In this document: piece by piece, positions 24,061 through 35,815 of the stretch
Layout of the letters: each line of letters begins with the position of its first letter
How positions within the stretch are numbered: position 1 is the stretch's first letter
NCBI GenBank assembly: GCA_951799445.1
Contig: OX637296.1
Coordinates: 21,638,001-21,702,000, forward strand
DNA: 64,000 nucleotides
Reading direction: 5' to 3'
Source: Pseudisothecium myosuroides
Taxonomy: Eukaryota > Streptophyta > Bryopsida > Hypnales > Lembophyllaceae
The notes under the pieces: model-generated
What the model was told of the DNA's origin: nothing
Database searches by the model: none
What the model saw: the letters and a program-made list of their open reading frames with translations, nothing else
Program-made: the position numbers and the translations under genes

Positions 24061-25445
24061 GTTGACGATAATGAGATATCTTTTCCTCATTGGTCTTTTT
24101 GGCAAGTCAATACCAGAACAGTAACATTTTCACTAGTGCATTGGCCATATCCTTTAGGGTCAAACTTGTATTAGTGAGGAAGCAAATGGGCTAGTATGGA
24201 TGCTTATGGAAGCATGCCAGTCACTGGATGCTTGTGATTGTCACTTTCAGTCTGTAAATCAAGTGATATGACGAGCAGTTAGATCCAGTTTGTTTTTTCA
24301 AAGGCAAGCAGTTGGTTGTAGATAATAACAAATTTCTGTACATTGGGAGACATAATTAAGCAGGGGTGAGGTCGGGGCACAGGTTGATCATGAGCTCAGG
24401 AATGGAGGCCACTAATCCTGACTGATTAAGAATATGACTTCTTATCACCTCGACCAAGAACCGTCGCACGAGGGCGTCAGTAGGTGTTTGCCGACTTGGA
24501 AGAAGAAACGTGGTTTCGCGCTAAATAGAGCTTTGGGCCAGCAGTGCATTTCAGAACAATTCTTTACCTTTCGTCACACAGATGATGTGAATCTTAGTTC
24601 ATTGTATCTTTATCCTGTCTGTATATCTGCATTTTCGGCAGGTTTTTCAAATGTCTTGAGTGAAAGAGATTATCTCTGATTATTTTTGCCCCTTCTGCGT
24701 ATCTTTACTTATTTCATTTTGTGCTGACCGTTAATTTTTTTGTTTCGAAACTTTCGAACATTCTATGGGCTTAGTTATGTCTACTTGCTCTATGAGAAAC
24801 TAACTGCAATGCCCTGTAGGCCGGACCTATCGAGACCCGCTTCATAGATCGATTGATGGAGTCGATTTCTGTCAGATTATCACAGGTACATGTGGAACCT
24901 CGAGATTTGATATCATTGCATTTGTTGTGGTCCACATTCTGCAGTGTAATTGCAGTAATAACTTAAATTGAACGCTAAGCAATTTGTTTCATGTGAACCG
25001 ACGTTCGCATGTGCTGAAGTCACATGACGACTGTCAAAGCTCCAAGTGTACTACTTTAATTCCTGAAGGACTTAAGGACTGACACTGTAAGTTAGCTGAC
25101 AGAGCAAGCCAAATGTTTGTGGCTCTAGTGAGTCCAGGACTGCACAATTGGTGGGTCTTTTCAGTCAATTGCGCTTCCTCCATCAATCCTACCACTGGTT
25201 GCAATAGGCCAGTACCACGGTACCGAAAGTGGGCTTTATGACTACCGGTACTGTACTCTGGTCAAGCTGAAAACTTCTTCTCTTGAACTTTCAGTTCTGA
25301 GTGTGCCAGACACTGACATCTAAAGCAATGCCTGACCAAGTGACCAGGAGCAGTGATGACAGTCTTGGGAGTAGTTACAACTGCATTTTATTTTTTCTGT
25401 AAAATGAACGCAAATGAAAGAGACTTTCATTGCAAGAAGAGTGGA
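24061..25445. other. 3' region of the CRAL-TRIO gene and intergenic DNA
   Basis: No independent gene is supported. An open frame at 24434-24679 has no recognisable content. The interval becomes progressively AT-rich after about 25400. Confidence 0.35.
24821..24886 (+). other. Possible alternative 3' exon of the CRAL-TRIO gene
   Basis: A 66-bp segment lies between a TGTAG acceptor and a CAG|GTACAT donor and is open in two frames. One reading could join an internal donor (ATGA|GTACGT at about 23990) and would replace the membrane tail with a soluble one. This is purely a splice-site inference; transcript data would settle it. Confidence 0.2.
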
Positions 25446-25585
25446 AAGGTAGTCTGCTCTTAAAGCAACCATTTAAGCCTATCTAACTCATCATTGACAG
25501 TAATAGATATTTCATGCAACATGTCACTCATTTCTAAATAGGGATTACATTTAAAACATGGTTGCTTATAGAGCAGACTACCTTA
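25446..25585. mobile_element. Short MITE, family F (140 bp)
   Basis: The left end AAGGTAGTCTGCTCTTAAAG and right end TATAGAGCAGACTACCTTA are complementary, continuing to GCAACCAT/ATGGTTGC, so the TIR is about 27 bp. Terminal AAGGTA is shared with other families in this window. Confidence 0.75.
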
Positions 25586-25678
25586 GTTAAAAGTCTATTC
25601 CAATATAACAGAGGACTTCTATAAATATTCAATCCCGTAATCTAACTCGCATGTCAATGAAGGTATTTAACCCTAGTA

Positions 25679-25805
25679 AAGGTATGTTTGTATTTGGTGT
25701 TAGGGGTGATGTTTGGCATGTGAATCCAGTCTAGAAGTAGGTCTAAATTCATTCCTAAGACCCTCAATAACAATATTTTTTAACACTAAGTGTAAACATA
25801 CCTTA
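25679..25805. mobile_element. Short MITE, family G (about 125 bp)
   Basis: The left end AAGGTATGTTTGTATTTGG and right end CTAAGTGTAAACATACCTT are complementary, with TTAA at the right edge (25803-25806). The AAGGTATG terminus resembles that of the large nested element starting at 44679. Confidence 0.65.
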
Positions 25806-25806
25806 A

Positions 25807-26750
25807 GTCTCTTGAAGACATTAAATATATGCACTATATAAAGTACTTTAGTATCTTCATTATCCCCATGATGTATTGTCTATATATATACATGTAAAGT
25901 CCTCTAATATTTCTGGTATTTTTATTATGTATTGATTGATAATTTTGTATTCGTAGACATTATATACTATCGTGTGAACTTATATTTGAAATACTATAAT
26001 TTATTCAAATATGATAGTATTAAAATTGAAAACATAGATATACAAGGAAAAAATATGTGGTCAAAAAAGACCTTCGATACCTTTAAGAGTTAAACAATGT
26101 TAGTCAAAAGGAAGAGATTGATAGTCTCGTACAATTTGTCTTGTCCTTTGATTACAAATGCAACACTTTCAAGCTTACTATTTTAGAACCAATGTATTGG
26201 CAAAGCTACTCTATTGAGTTGCATTGTGTATGTCAGGTAAGTAGGCAACTATAAATAAAGGTTTAAATCTAAGTGTATCGTGCATCACCTTGATGGGACC
26301 ATGTGCTACATTGGCTCAACTAATCATATGTAAAGAACTTTGGAAATCGCAACATTTGGCACTCAAGGCTTGGCTTACTTTGGTTTCAAGTATGTGGTGG
26401 TTATCATTCCATTTAGAAAAAAATTCTCTATAATTTCTAGTAATTTACTATAATTTCTAGTATTCCCATGAAGATGATAGACAACTAGACCATTTGACAA
26501 CCATAAAATTTGGTAGACATATAGAAAAATCCATCATTTTCACCAATTGTATTGACCACTCTCATTAACATCTATATGTACTAAATTTGTACGACAATTC
26601 ATTGAAAGGAGAAACAAAACATTTAACTCTTGGAAGTATACCAAGCAATCTTCACTATCCTATTTTTTTCCGCCATTGGATGGAGATCTTTGTGTGTGGT
26701 GTGTGTTGGGTGTGCATGTAATTCTCTTCCTTACGTCATTAAAACTCACC
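25807..26750. other. AT-rich interval
   Basis: No gene or bounded element is seen. CTATAATTTCTAGTA occurs in a short tandem pair near 26430-26460. Confidence 0.3.
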
Positions 26751-26754
26751 AAGA

Positions 26755-27606
26755 TTTAAAGTAAATCAATCAGCTGCGGAGGGAAATTTGTCAATGAGCG
26801 GATAGAATTCACGGATTCCACCACACTAAATTTGGAAATGCCGGTGATTACCATTGCCTCATTTGGTGATGAAGCTGATGATGAGAAAAATCTGATCGGG
26901 TGTACAAACTTACAAAGCTTGGAAAGCAAGCAAAGCAAACTAAGACCGTGTCTGTGTGTGTACGTGTACTTGAAGGTACTCCTTTCAGTACCATCTGCAT
27001 GCACAGATCTTTCCCATTTCTTTTGTCAGCATCAGGCAACAGCAAACAAACAATTGCCGGGCTCCATAAAAAGTTGCAGAAATTGTCAGCCGTTTGCAGC
27101 TTCAATGACAGAGCCAAGGACCAGATATTTGCCCGAACAAGGCGACAACCACGGACATAATTAAAGCCAGTCACTGGGGAGTTCTGATAAGTCCCACTCA
27201 ACAAAAGAGAACTGAATGATCTGTTGAATGACAACTGCCGGCCGTTTGGGTCCCAAAAACAGTTAATATATGTAACTGGAGCCTGATGCCCTGAATTTGT
27301 AGATGTTTGTTTTTTCTGAAGAATTTGAGTGCATCAGGAAAAGGACCCAAAAACAGTTGATATATATATAAAGCTTCAAAAACAGTTAATATATAACTGG
27401 AGCCTGGGCTGTGGGTAAGGCTAAGAATTTGTTGTTGTTTGTTTTTTCTGAAGAGTTTGAGTGCATCAGGAAAAGGAATGGTTGTAACCGAAACAGAATT
27501 ATGGAATCCATGGTGACGTCCTCCAGTGAAATGGTGCAGCAGGAGGAGATATGAAAATCCATAAAGCAATGCAAGGCACATCATTTTCTGTGGGCACCAG
27601 GTCCAC
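26755..27606 (-). other. Gene-like but unrecognised region
   Basis: Composition is less AT-rich and several overlapping minus-strand frames are open. One starts at tandem ATG codons near 27580 with a hydrophobic start (MMCLALLYGFSYLLLLHH), runs through the duplicated segment at 27252-27479 and ends at about 27198 (roughly 127 codons). Another (27234-26848) contains LSFNRSFSSLLLSGTYQN, which faintly resembles the end of a leucine-rich-repeat receptor. No splice model could be built and no function is assigned. It may be a decayed gene. Confidence 0.25.
27252..27479. repeat. Direct repeat of about 100 bp, two copies
   Basis: AAAAACAGTTAATATAT plus AACTGGAGCCTG, and then TTTGTTTTTTCTGAAGA(A/G)TTTGAGTGCATCAGGAAAAGGA, occur in order at 27252-27353 and again at 27378-27479. 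The copies differ slightly in their middle parts. Confidence 0.8.
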
Positions 27607-27617
27607 ACATGATTCAC

Positions 27618-27914
27618 ATGGCTGGAAAAATGCGAATCAAAGGAACAATCAAATGATCAAAGTGTGTGATCTTGCTCTTGACTTTGGATCTCATAACATA
27701 ACATGAGGGGTCACATCACACCTTTCTTCTCTCCGTTTTCATTTTTTCAATTTTTCAATTTTTAGAGAATGAGGACATGGGCACTCTCTTCTTGATTTGC
27801 GGAGGGCTCATTTTATGAAGATTGAGAAGGTTTTTTCCTTTGTCCTTTGGAGGTGAAGAATAGGTGTAAAGGTTGAAAAACTGTGAAGACTGAGAAGCCA
27901 TGGAGAAGATTAAG
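27618..27914. other. Short interval without a supported gene
   Basis: A minus-strand open frame (28090-27755) overlaps the family B MITE and is not considered coding. Confidence 0.3.
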
Positions 27915-27918
27915 TTAA

Positions 27919-28059
27919 CCCTTGAAGGACGTTGAGGACCAAAAGTGTTTGGTGGATGACTTTGTTGCTCACTTGTAGAAATAAAAAATGCACCTATCAA
28001 TCCAATACTAGGAGCATTTTGGTGACTACCTTGGTTATGGGGGTAGCATCCTTCAAGGG
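27919..28059. mobile_element. TTAA-flanked short MITE, family B copy 1 (141 bp)
   Basis: TTAA flanks lie at 27915-27918 and 28060-28063. Perfect terminal inversion: CCCTTGAAGGA at the left and TCCTTCAAGGG at the right. The interior (AATGCACCTATCAATCCAAT, CATTTTGGTGACTA) recurs at 42299. Target and CCCT-type ends resemble family A but the interiors differ. Confidence 0.85.
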
Positions 28060-28063
28060 TTAA

Positions 28064-28655
28064 TAAATTGTGTTCATTAACATTCTTCACATAGTCGAAA
28101 GGAGAGCCACACCTTCTTCATGGAAAAGGGTCGCCTCCTATTTGTTCTTCTTTTCACTCTATACCTTCTCATTCTTCATAGAAGTTTCATTCTTGAAGAA
28201 GGTGTGACAACCCCTAAATTGTAAAACCAAGCAATGGTCCTCCTTATGATGGAAAGGTATTATGCTTTGCTACATACCTAGGAGGGAGGGACTTATTATC
28301 AATTAATTCAAGGATTGGAGTTGACTAACTGAGGAGCCATAAAAGACGATTTTAATCATTGTAGGGGTCCCTTTTCAAGGATGCAAAAAGGTCCCCTACC
28401 TCATTGGAAAACAATGGTATGTGTGGGTGTCCCTAGTTGGATGTTCTAAAGTAGGTGAAACCTAAATTTATTTTGTATAGAATTTGGAAAAAAAAATTTA
28501 CAAGCTCTATTTGTAAGAGGTTACAATTGATTTGGATTAGACTTTTGTTATCACTTTAAATATTCATAATTTATTTATATAATGTGTAAAATAATTGCAT
28601 ACTAAGAGATTTTACAATTTTCTCTAGACTTCTAATACAACGTTTTGAAGTCTAT
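28064..28655. other. AT-rich interval
   Basis: No gene is recognised. Confidence 0.3.
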
Positions 28656-28659
28656 TTAA

Positions 28660-29583
28660 TCCCTAAAGTTCCTTGACTATGTTCTCACCAAAAATGCTCC
28701 AAAACTGCCATTTCTAGTATAAGTACCAAATTTTTGAAAAATATCATTTTTGGACACATGTAACCGTAGGATCTTGTAGTATTCTGGTTTGAGATTATGT
28801 GGAAAAAATTTCAGAAATTTCCATCGTGTAGATTGGAATGTATTAGCGTTTGAAGTGGCAAAAGTCATTTTTTTGGCCCTGCAAAAAAACGGGCAGCTGC
28901 ACTTCACAAGGTTAGATTATTAGGAAAAAATTTCCAAAATGGTTGTGCTTCTTTGGATTCATTCTTCAAGGCAAGTTGGCTACATGCTTGAAAATTTTCA
29001 GATCATTTGGAATTGTACAACATATAGGAAAAGAATAGTAAGTAGAAAGAAGTAGAGAATGGTTCAAAACACTAAATTGTTAAGAATTTAATTATGGAAT
29101 TGAAAAATGCCAATCCCAATGGTTGCAATGTTTTAATAAACAATCTACATCCTAAAATTTTATTTTTTTTGAAAAATATTGAAAATTGAGTGAAATAAAT
29201 GACTTCAAAGTTTATTTTAGAATAGACAATCCATAACTGCCCGCAAACTAAAAATCCTCATAACGTTTGACTCATTGATCAGAATGGAATGATTCAAAGC
29301 TTTCCACGTATATATAAATCTAATAAACCAATTTCAAATTTTTATTTTTGAAAAAAGTGATTTTTTTTATCTGCCCGGATTGCCCGAGTTGACCAACAAA
29401 CAACATATTAGGCCATAACTTTTGACTCGTATTTCCAAACGTCATGAAATTTGGTGCATATGAAAGATATTCCTCGTCTCCACCTTCTATAAAAATTTCA
29501 GCCCAAAATATGCAAATCTCCAGTCACCCGTACCTGCCCAAAATTTCTATGTTGCCAAAAAAGGCATGTTGGTCCTTTAGGGG
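28660..29583 (+). mobile_element. Family A element, copy A4 (924 bp)
   Basis: TTAA lies at 28656-28659 and 29584-29587, with termini TCCCTAAAGTTCC and GGTCCTTTAGGGG. It is near-identical in layout and text to copy A3 at 19192. An open minus-strand frame (28907-28677) within it is not conserved as coding. Confidence 0.85.
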
Positions 29584-29938
29584 TTAAATATGATTGTTGA
29601 ACATTATGCTTCAAGTCAATGTTTTATTCAATCGAGCATCTTTTCAATCATCCCAAGTACTGAATTTTTAAAGGATAGCTTCCCCTTACTACTAATGTGA
29701 TGAAATTGAGGTAAATAACAATAAATTTAAAAGGATCAAGGAATGCGAGGATTAATAATAGGAATCATGGTCAAACACTTAGGTATACATTCAAACCTCT
29801 TTATCATGACAATCTCTACAATGACATTCTAAAATTGAGGTATAGAGTAGTAACCAACAATTGTCTTCATACTTAGTTAAATCCAATGGCACATGACGCT
29901 TCCAACTTGGATAATTTTTGCACTTCCTACATGTTTGA

Positions 29939-30150
29939 AAATCCTACAATATAGTTGTATATTTCAATTGTACAATGTTGTATTTGAACTAGATAAGGTG
30001 TAGACATTAAAATGGCATCCAAATAGAAAATATTAGTTTTTTTAAATCTCACAATATAGTAGTGTATTTCAATTGCATAGTATTGTATTTGAGCTAGATA
30101 AGGTTTAGACATTAAATGACATTTAAATAAAAACATGTTAATTTTTGAAT
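29939..30150. repeat. About 112-bp tandem duplication
   Basis: CAATATAGT(T/A)GT, TATTTCAATTG, GTATTTGA(A/G)CTAGATAAGG and TAGACATTAAA occur in the same order in two adjacent copies. The minus-strand open frame across it is a repeat product. Bases 29588-29938 to the left hold nothing recognised. Confidence 0.75.
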
Positions 30151-31125
30151 GGACAATCCAATAGTTTATACCTTCTTATATTTTAGTACATAATTTTTAT
30201 TCTACGAGTAAGATACAATGGCTTATATGCAATCCTAACAACACTTCATGAATAATCCCATAATGCCAAAAATACCAAAATTTGACATTTTGATGATTTA
30301 AATCAATTATTATAGATTGTAGGATTCACTTCAATCATCCATTGTATTTAGAGTTGCTAGAATGTCATGGTATCAAGTAGTGATGAAAATCCCTTCATTG
30401 AGGTTTATATTGGTGATTATTCCACAAATTAAAATGTTCATACAACAATTCACCTTTAGTGCATTAGGCAAGTTCTAACTTTTTAGTATTGATTTAAATG
30501 CAGTCCATAAATTCATCCCTTTAGAAGTTGAACTTCAATAACTTATAGATGCTTGCAAAGACAATTTATACTCCAAAATGAAATTTTAAAATTTTATTGC
30601 ATTAAGATCTTTGAGCCTATAATGATTTTTTATTTATTTATTTAATCTAAAATGAAATGTAAATATGTATTTCACTTTGAAATTATTCCTTATTATATAC
30701 ACCTACAATAGATTTTTCATAAACAAAAGGTTATTTCATATTTCAAACAATCTTTCTCACTTTTTTTTAATGAAAATTCACAGCAATGTCAAATCCAGGT
30801 CAAATCTTCTCAAAAAATTTTGAAATCTTACTACTATCATCTCTAATAACAATACAAAATAAGTTCTTAGGAGGATCATTGATATGGACCTTTGAAAATT
30901 GGTTGAGTCCAAATACAAGGTGCCATTTCAATATGTATGTTACTTAAAGCCCCCTAAAAATACCCTATGGACACATGTGGTTATCAAAAATCACAAAGAG
31001 TGTCCCCTTCCCCCAAAATGTATTTTCCACCTACATAGAATGTGATTATATTTTGAAATAAGTCATGTCATATTGAATATTATGTCATAAGCTCCATCCT
31101 TTCAAAATTATGTGAAAAAGGAGCA
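30151..31125. other. AT-rich gene desert
   Basis: No coding or RNA feature is recognised. Confidence 0.35.
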
Positions 31126-31129
31126 ATAA

Positions 31130-32061
31130 ACCCTAAAGCACCAAGGCCTTTTCTTTGCCAAAAAACACTCAAAACTGCCATTTCTATAGCAAAGAGTAAA
31201 AAAAATTGAAAAATGTTTTTTTACACATCTAACCGTAGGATCTTACACCTAACTAGTATAAGAATGTGTGGATTATTTTTTTGAATTTTTGACTACACAG
31301 ATTGCAAGATATCTGCATTTAAAGTGAAAAAAACAAGTTTTTCAACACATTGCGGGAATAGATTTTTTGACTTTAAACATTTTTAACTTAAAAATTTTGC
31401 ACTACAAAGTTTTGAGATTTAAATCTTTATAGTGGAGAATTGAGTTGAGAGTCTAGGAAAAATTCAAAAAATTCAAAAAAACTTAATTATCATTCTTAAA
31501 AAATTGTTAAGTAGAAGTAGGTACAAGACAGAAGGAAAATCTAAAATATTCATATATTTTAGATGAAATTAAAATGCACTAATCCCAATGGTGATTTTGT
31601 TCTACCAAGTAAACTAAGCCATGCAAAAAAAAAATTGAAAAATTTGAAGAATTGCATTCAGAAATGAATCCTACAAGTTATTTTTTTCAAGAAGAATGAT
31701 GCTCTAACTGCCCAAAAAACAAGAATGTCCGTAACTTTCTCATAACAAATCCAAATGAAATGAATCAAAGCTTTCCAGATAGACAAAAATATAATCTATG
31801 AGAAAAAAAATATTAAAAAAAAAATTCAAAGGTTTGAATATTTTTTTTGCTGCCCAGACTGCCCTCCGTCCTCTGTTTTGAGCTTATTTGGTCATAACTG
31901 TTGTTCCCGGGCACCGATTGTGAAAAAAGTTATATTCCCACAAAGCTTATCAGTTTTTCTATCTTCCAAAAAAGGTTCAAAAAATCAGGACAAAATTTCA
32001 GCCTGTAGATACCTGCCCGAAATCGCATTTGTCCCCCTAAGGGACAACAATCCTTTAGGGG
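31130..32061 (+). mobile_element. Family A element, copy A5, with ATAA target
   Basis: It is flanked by ATAA (31126-31129 and 32062-32065) rather than TTAA, with ends ACCCTAAAGCACCAAGG and GACAACAATCCTTTAGGGG. The interior aligns with copy A1 (5438), including the ACTCAAAACTGCCATTTCTA start and the GTTCCCGGGCACC/GTTCCTAGCACC part near the right end. The variant target may reflect relaxed specificity or later mutation. Confidence 0.75.
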
Positions 32062-32203
32062 ATAAGCAACATCCACCAAGTATTGAAATTTTATTTGGCA
32101 AAATCTTCTAGAAAGCAAAGTTTACGAAATAAATTCTTTGAAACTCATTTTTTGGTCCAAGAACAAAAATCTTTATTGGCAAATGACATAATGTAGTCGT
32201 TAA

Positions 32204-32678
32204 TCCACAAAGGTTGATGGGCTGTGTTTTACCAAAAACACTTCAAAATTGCCATTTTAGTGTAAAGAGCTACGATTAAAAAAACTACTCTTTTTTCATA
32301 TTCAACTGTCAAATCTTGTATTAAACTTGTTTAAAAATGTGTGGAGAAAATTTCAAACACTCTAACTAAGTAGATTATAAGGTATTAGTATTCAAAGTGA
32401 AAGCATTGATTTTTTTGCATCTTGCTTCATTAGGGTTCTAGACTTTGAATCCCTTTAATTTAAATTTCCTACAATACAAAGTTTTGAGGTTTATTCTTCT
32501 TAGTGAAAAATTGAATTAAAAATCTAGGAAAAAATCTCAATAAAACTAATATTGATTTTCATTTTCTTAAATTAAAATAAATAAAAATAGGTACACTTAT
32601 ACAAGATGGAAGGAAAAATTAAATCAATAATAATTCTAAAAGTGAATTGAAACATGTCAATCCTAATTATAAAATTGT
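32204..32678 (+). mobile_element. Family A fragment A6, cut by copy A7
   Basis: It begins after TTAA (32200-32203) with TCCACAAAGGTTGATGGG and the family A left-half text (ACCAAAAACACTTCAAAATTGCC). It stops where copy A7 begins at TTAA 32679, so A7 probably inserted into or next to it. Confidence 0.55.
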
Positions 32679-32682
32679 TTAA

Positions 32683-33602
32683 TCCCTAACTTCCCAGGCG
32701 GATTCTTTCCTCCAAAATCATCTCCAAATTGTTGTTTCTAAAATGAAAGTATAATTTTTGAAAAATATAACCATAGGATTTTGTTCACTATTATCAAATT
32801 AGTCTACCACTAAAATTTTCAAAGACTTTGACCATACAAATTTTGAAATATTTGCCATGAATGTTTATTTTTTGAAAAAACAAGTTTTTCTTACACACAA
32901 TGAATTTGGGGGCCTATATCTCAAATTTTTATTAAAAAAATGTTTGCTAGTTTTATCAAATGCAAGTTTGAGTAATTAAAAATAAGCATGCCAATTTCCA
33001 CAAGGATTGGATCAATGGAAGATTGTTTTCAAAGCCTTGCAATCAAGTGAGGTACATTGAAAAAATAGAAAATTTCAAAAAAATAATTGGACAATCTCTA
33101 ATTAGTTGGACTTTGACCATAAAATGGTTGATTAAGCATTTAGGAATTAAGCAAGCAACATACATCCTACTGTAGACCTTTATGTATTGAAAAATTATGA
33201 AATTGAATCTGGAAATAGATCCTATACATTATTTTTTTGAAGAAAATGCTGTAATTGCCAACAAAACAAGACTCTTCATAAATTTGACATCACTAATCCA
33301 AATGGAATGAACCAAAGCTTTTCATATAGACTGCATAAATATACTTGATGAGAACATTTTTATTTTATTTTTTACATCAAGTTTTTGCGGAGTGGGGGTC
33401 TGGGCTCAATTTTTTTATTGCTTAGGAGGTCATAACTTTTTTCCTAAGGCACCAAATGAAATAAAAATTTATATTTCCCTTGAAAAATACATTTTCTAAG
33501 CTTCTAAAAAAATTTCAAAAAATTACAATAAAATTTGACATCGCTAGGATCTAGTACCCAAAATTCCAAAATATCCATTCTTGGACTTTGAACCTTTAGG
33601 AG
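32683..33602 (+). mobile_element. Family A element, copy A7 (about 920 bp)
   Basis: TTAA flanks lie at 32679-32682 and 33603-33606, with ends TCCCTAACTTCCCAGG and GGACTTTGAACCTTTAGGAG. Diverged but co-linear with the other 0.9-kb copies. Confidence 0.65.
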
Positions 33603-33606
33603 TTAA

Positions 33607-35642
33607 CCTTCATGCAATCGTCGTAATTCAATGAGTCCAGTTCAAATATGTAGGTGATAAATGATTTCTATCCAGAGATGACTACATGTTGGATCATGTA
33701 AAGGTACTGTACATGCTGGAGAAGAATTTTATCCAAGTGAAGTTATGCACAAACTAAGTATGAAGGATTTGTTGTTTTGGTTCTTTTCCCTCGGCCAATT
33801 TGGTTAGTGAGGAGGCTTGAACTGTACTTGGATTTTCTCTGCAACAATGGTCCCTACTCTCTACATTTGTTTGAAAGATTTGTTTTTTAACCACTTTAGG
33901 ATGTTAGAAGCCATAATTGGTTGCCTATGGTTAGTGAGCCTCCTACAAGGACACCTTGTCAATCCCTAGGGAATCTCACCCTATTATTCAATTCCATATT
34001 TGTAAGTTGTGAGAGTATTTCACCTCACCCCATCATAAGTTAAAGTAGAAGTACCTAAATGTGACATTTATTTTGAAAGAACTACATAGATGCATCTATT
34101 GTGGACTGTGGACTAACACACACACTCACAAAAATACCCCAAAGCAATAGACCGTAAGCTTGCATTATATGCCAGAGATTGGCCAACGCAAAATCTGCCC
34201 CATGACTATGACTTCTTTACGGAACACTAGATGTCTCCTTTGCCTACAACCTTGCCTCGCTTTAGGGCGTTTTTTAGGGGTCCAAAGACAACTTGTGTTA
34301 CATTAAGGTATCACTACCTTAGGGTGGTTGTCCTTCTTCCTCCTTCCCACCAGGTAGAGACTTTGCAGTTTTGCAATGCTGGACACTGGAAATTTTTGGC
34401 CCCACACTTCAACCTACCATGCCTCGCATGTTTGACTTGTGTTAACGGCGTGATGTCAAGATTAAGTTTTGGGTATTGTTTTCAGCATTAGGCTTGGGAC
34501 ATTGAAACTCACCATTTTGTCTAAGAACTCATGATTTTTGTAGCTATAAATGGGAGTCCAGTTACTTTGCAAGGCCTTCCAGCTCGTAGGGAGACGCCAA
34601 GTGCTGCAGACTGGGTTGGTTTCGCAGTCTATTGATTGGCGGAAATGCTTTGAGCATTACATATGAAATATCCTCAGAAAAAACTTTTGATGGGGTTGGG
34701 TTGCTGTTTATTGGCTTTGTCCTTTGGATAGATCTTGACTATGGCATCAACTCTGATTTTTGAAATTCCAATTCTCAAATCCTATCTACAACTGCATTCA
34801 CAACTCGCAATGCAATTTGGATTTTGTTGCAATGGAGATGTTGGAGTTTGACTGATCAATAAATTAATATTGTTATTTTACTCAAGACATAGACTTACGG
34901 TTACACCATTCTTCGGTTCATGTTTTTGCAACATTTTATGACTCTTGTTGGTAAGGAACCAACGGAACACTTGCCAGTGAGAGCTTGTAAAGTTATCAGT
35001 CCATTTTTTTTCCCTTTGAAATGGACGGTGATAAAGGGAAAGGAAAAAAGGGATCCAACCCAATGAGTTATCAGTCCATTTTGACTGATGGTGAGTGCAC
35101 CCATGATATGAATTCCAAGCATTTATATATTTGAAGTTTTTATATGCCTGTTGGAAAGGCATCTGCAAGCACTATCTGCAAGTTTGCACTACTGGCAAAA
35201 CACGTACGAGACGAGGTATATGCCTTGTCTTGTTGTACAACCTTCCGAATGAAAATTAATATAAAGTATTTTGCTTTCTCCGCACGCAGCTACTCACAGT
35301 TTGAAGAAGCCAGCAGTGTCTTGAGTGGGATAACTTAACACGGCAAGTGGATGGCCAATCACGTTTGCATGTTCGCCCGAGTACGTTTGAAATTACAAGC
35401 ATGAATCCACTCACTCCTTTTAGACTTTGCAAGAGGCATGTCAGAGTGTCGCACTGTCTGCCCCTAAGGGAAAGGGTGACACCATAGTTTAGGTTGTACC
35501 ATACAAACCGTACACAGTCATGGTGGTCCGAGACGTTGTTGTTGACATGGAAAATAAAAACATTCTCATCATATGAACGTTCTTAGAACATGAACAATTT
35601 TGTGGTGTTTGTTTCTTACAATAGTGGTTTCTTGTCTATAGG
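33607..35642. other. Less AT-rich, unassigned interval
   Basis: Composition rises between about 33650 and 35500 and several 60-96-codon open frames occur on both strands, but none has a recognisable domain, ATG context or splice partner. A direct repeat of AGTTATCAGTCCATTTT occurs at about 34992 and 35068. It could be a decayed gene. Nothing can be supported. Confidence 0.3.
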
Positions 35643-35815
35643 CTACTTCGTACTAGAGCTTGTCTGTAGGTTATCCTCATAGGCCACCCAACTAGAGCTT
35701 GTCCATAGGCTATCCTCATAGGCCACCCAACTAGAACTTGTCCATAGACTATCTTCATAGGCCACCCAACTAGAACTTGTCCGTAGGTTACCTTCATAGG
35801 CCATCCAACTAAAGT
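35643..35815. repeat. 39-bp minisatellite, about four copies
   Basis: The GGCCACCCAACTAG motif recurs at 35682, 35721, 35760 and 35799, exactly 39 bp apart. Thirteen-residue repeats result on the minus strand (LVGWPM-type), within a 128-codon frame lacking an ATG start. Probably noncoding. Confidence 0.9.

Noticed and set aside
34231..35338. Cluster of 64-96-codon open frames in a less AT-rich interval
   Set aside because: No splice-consistent model or known domain; overlapping frames on both strands suggest chance or a decayed gene.
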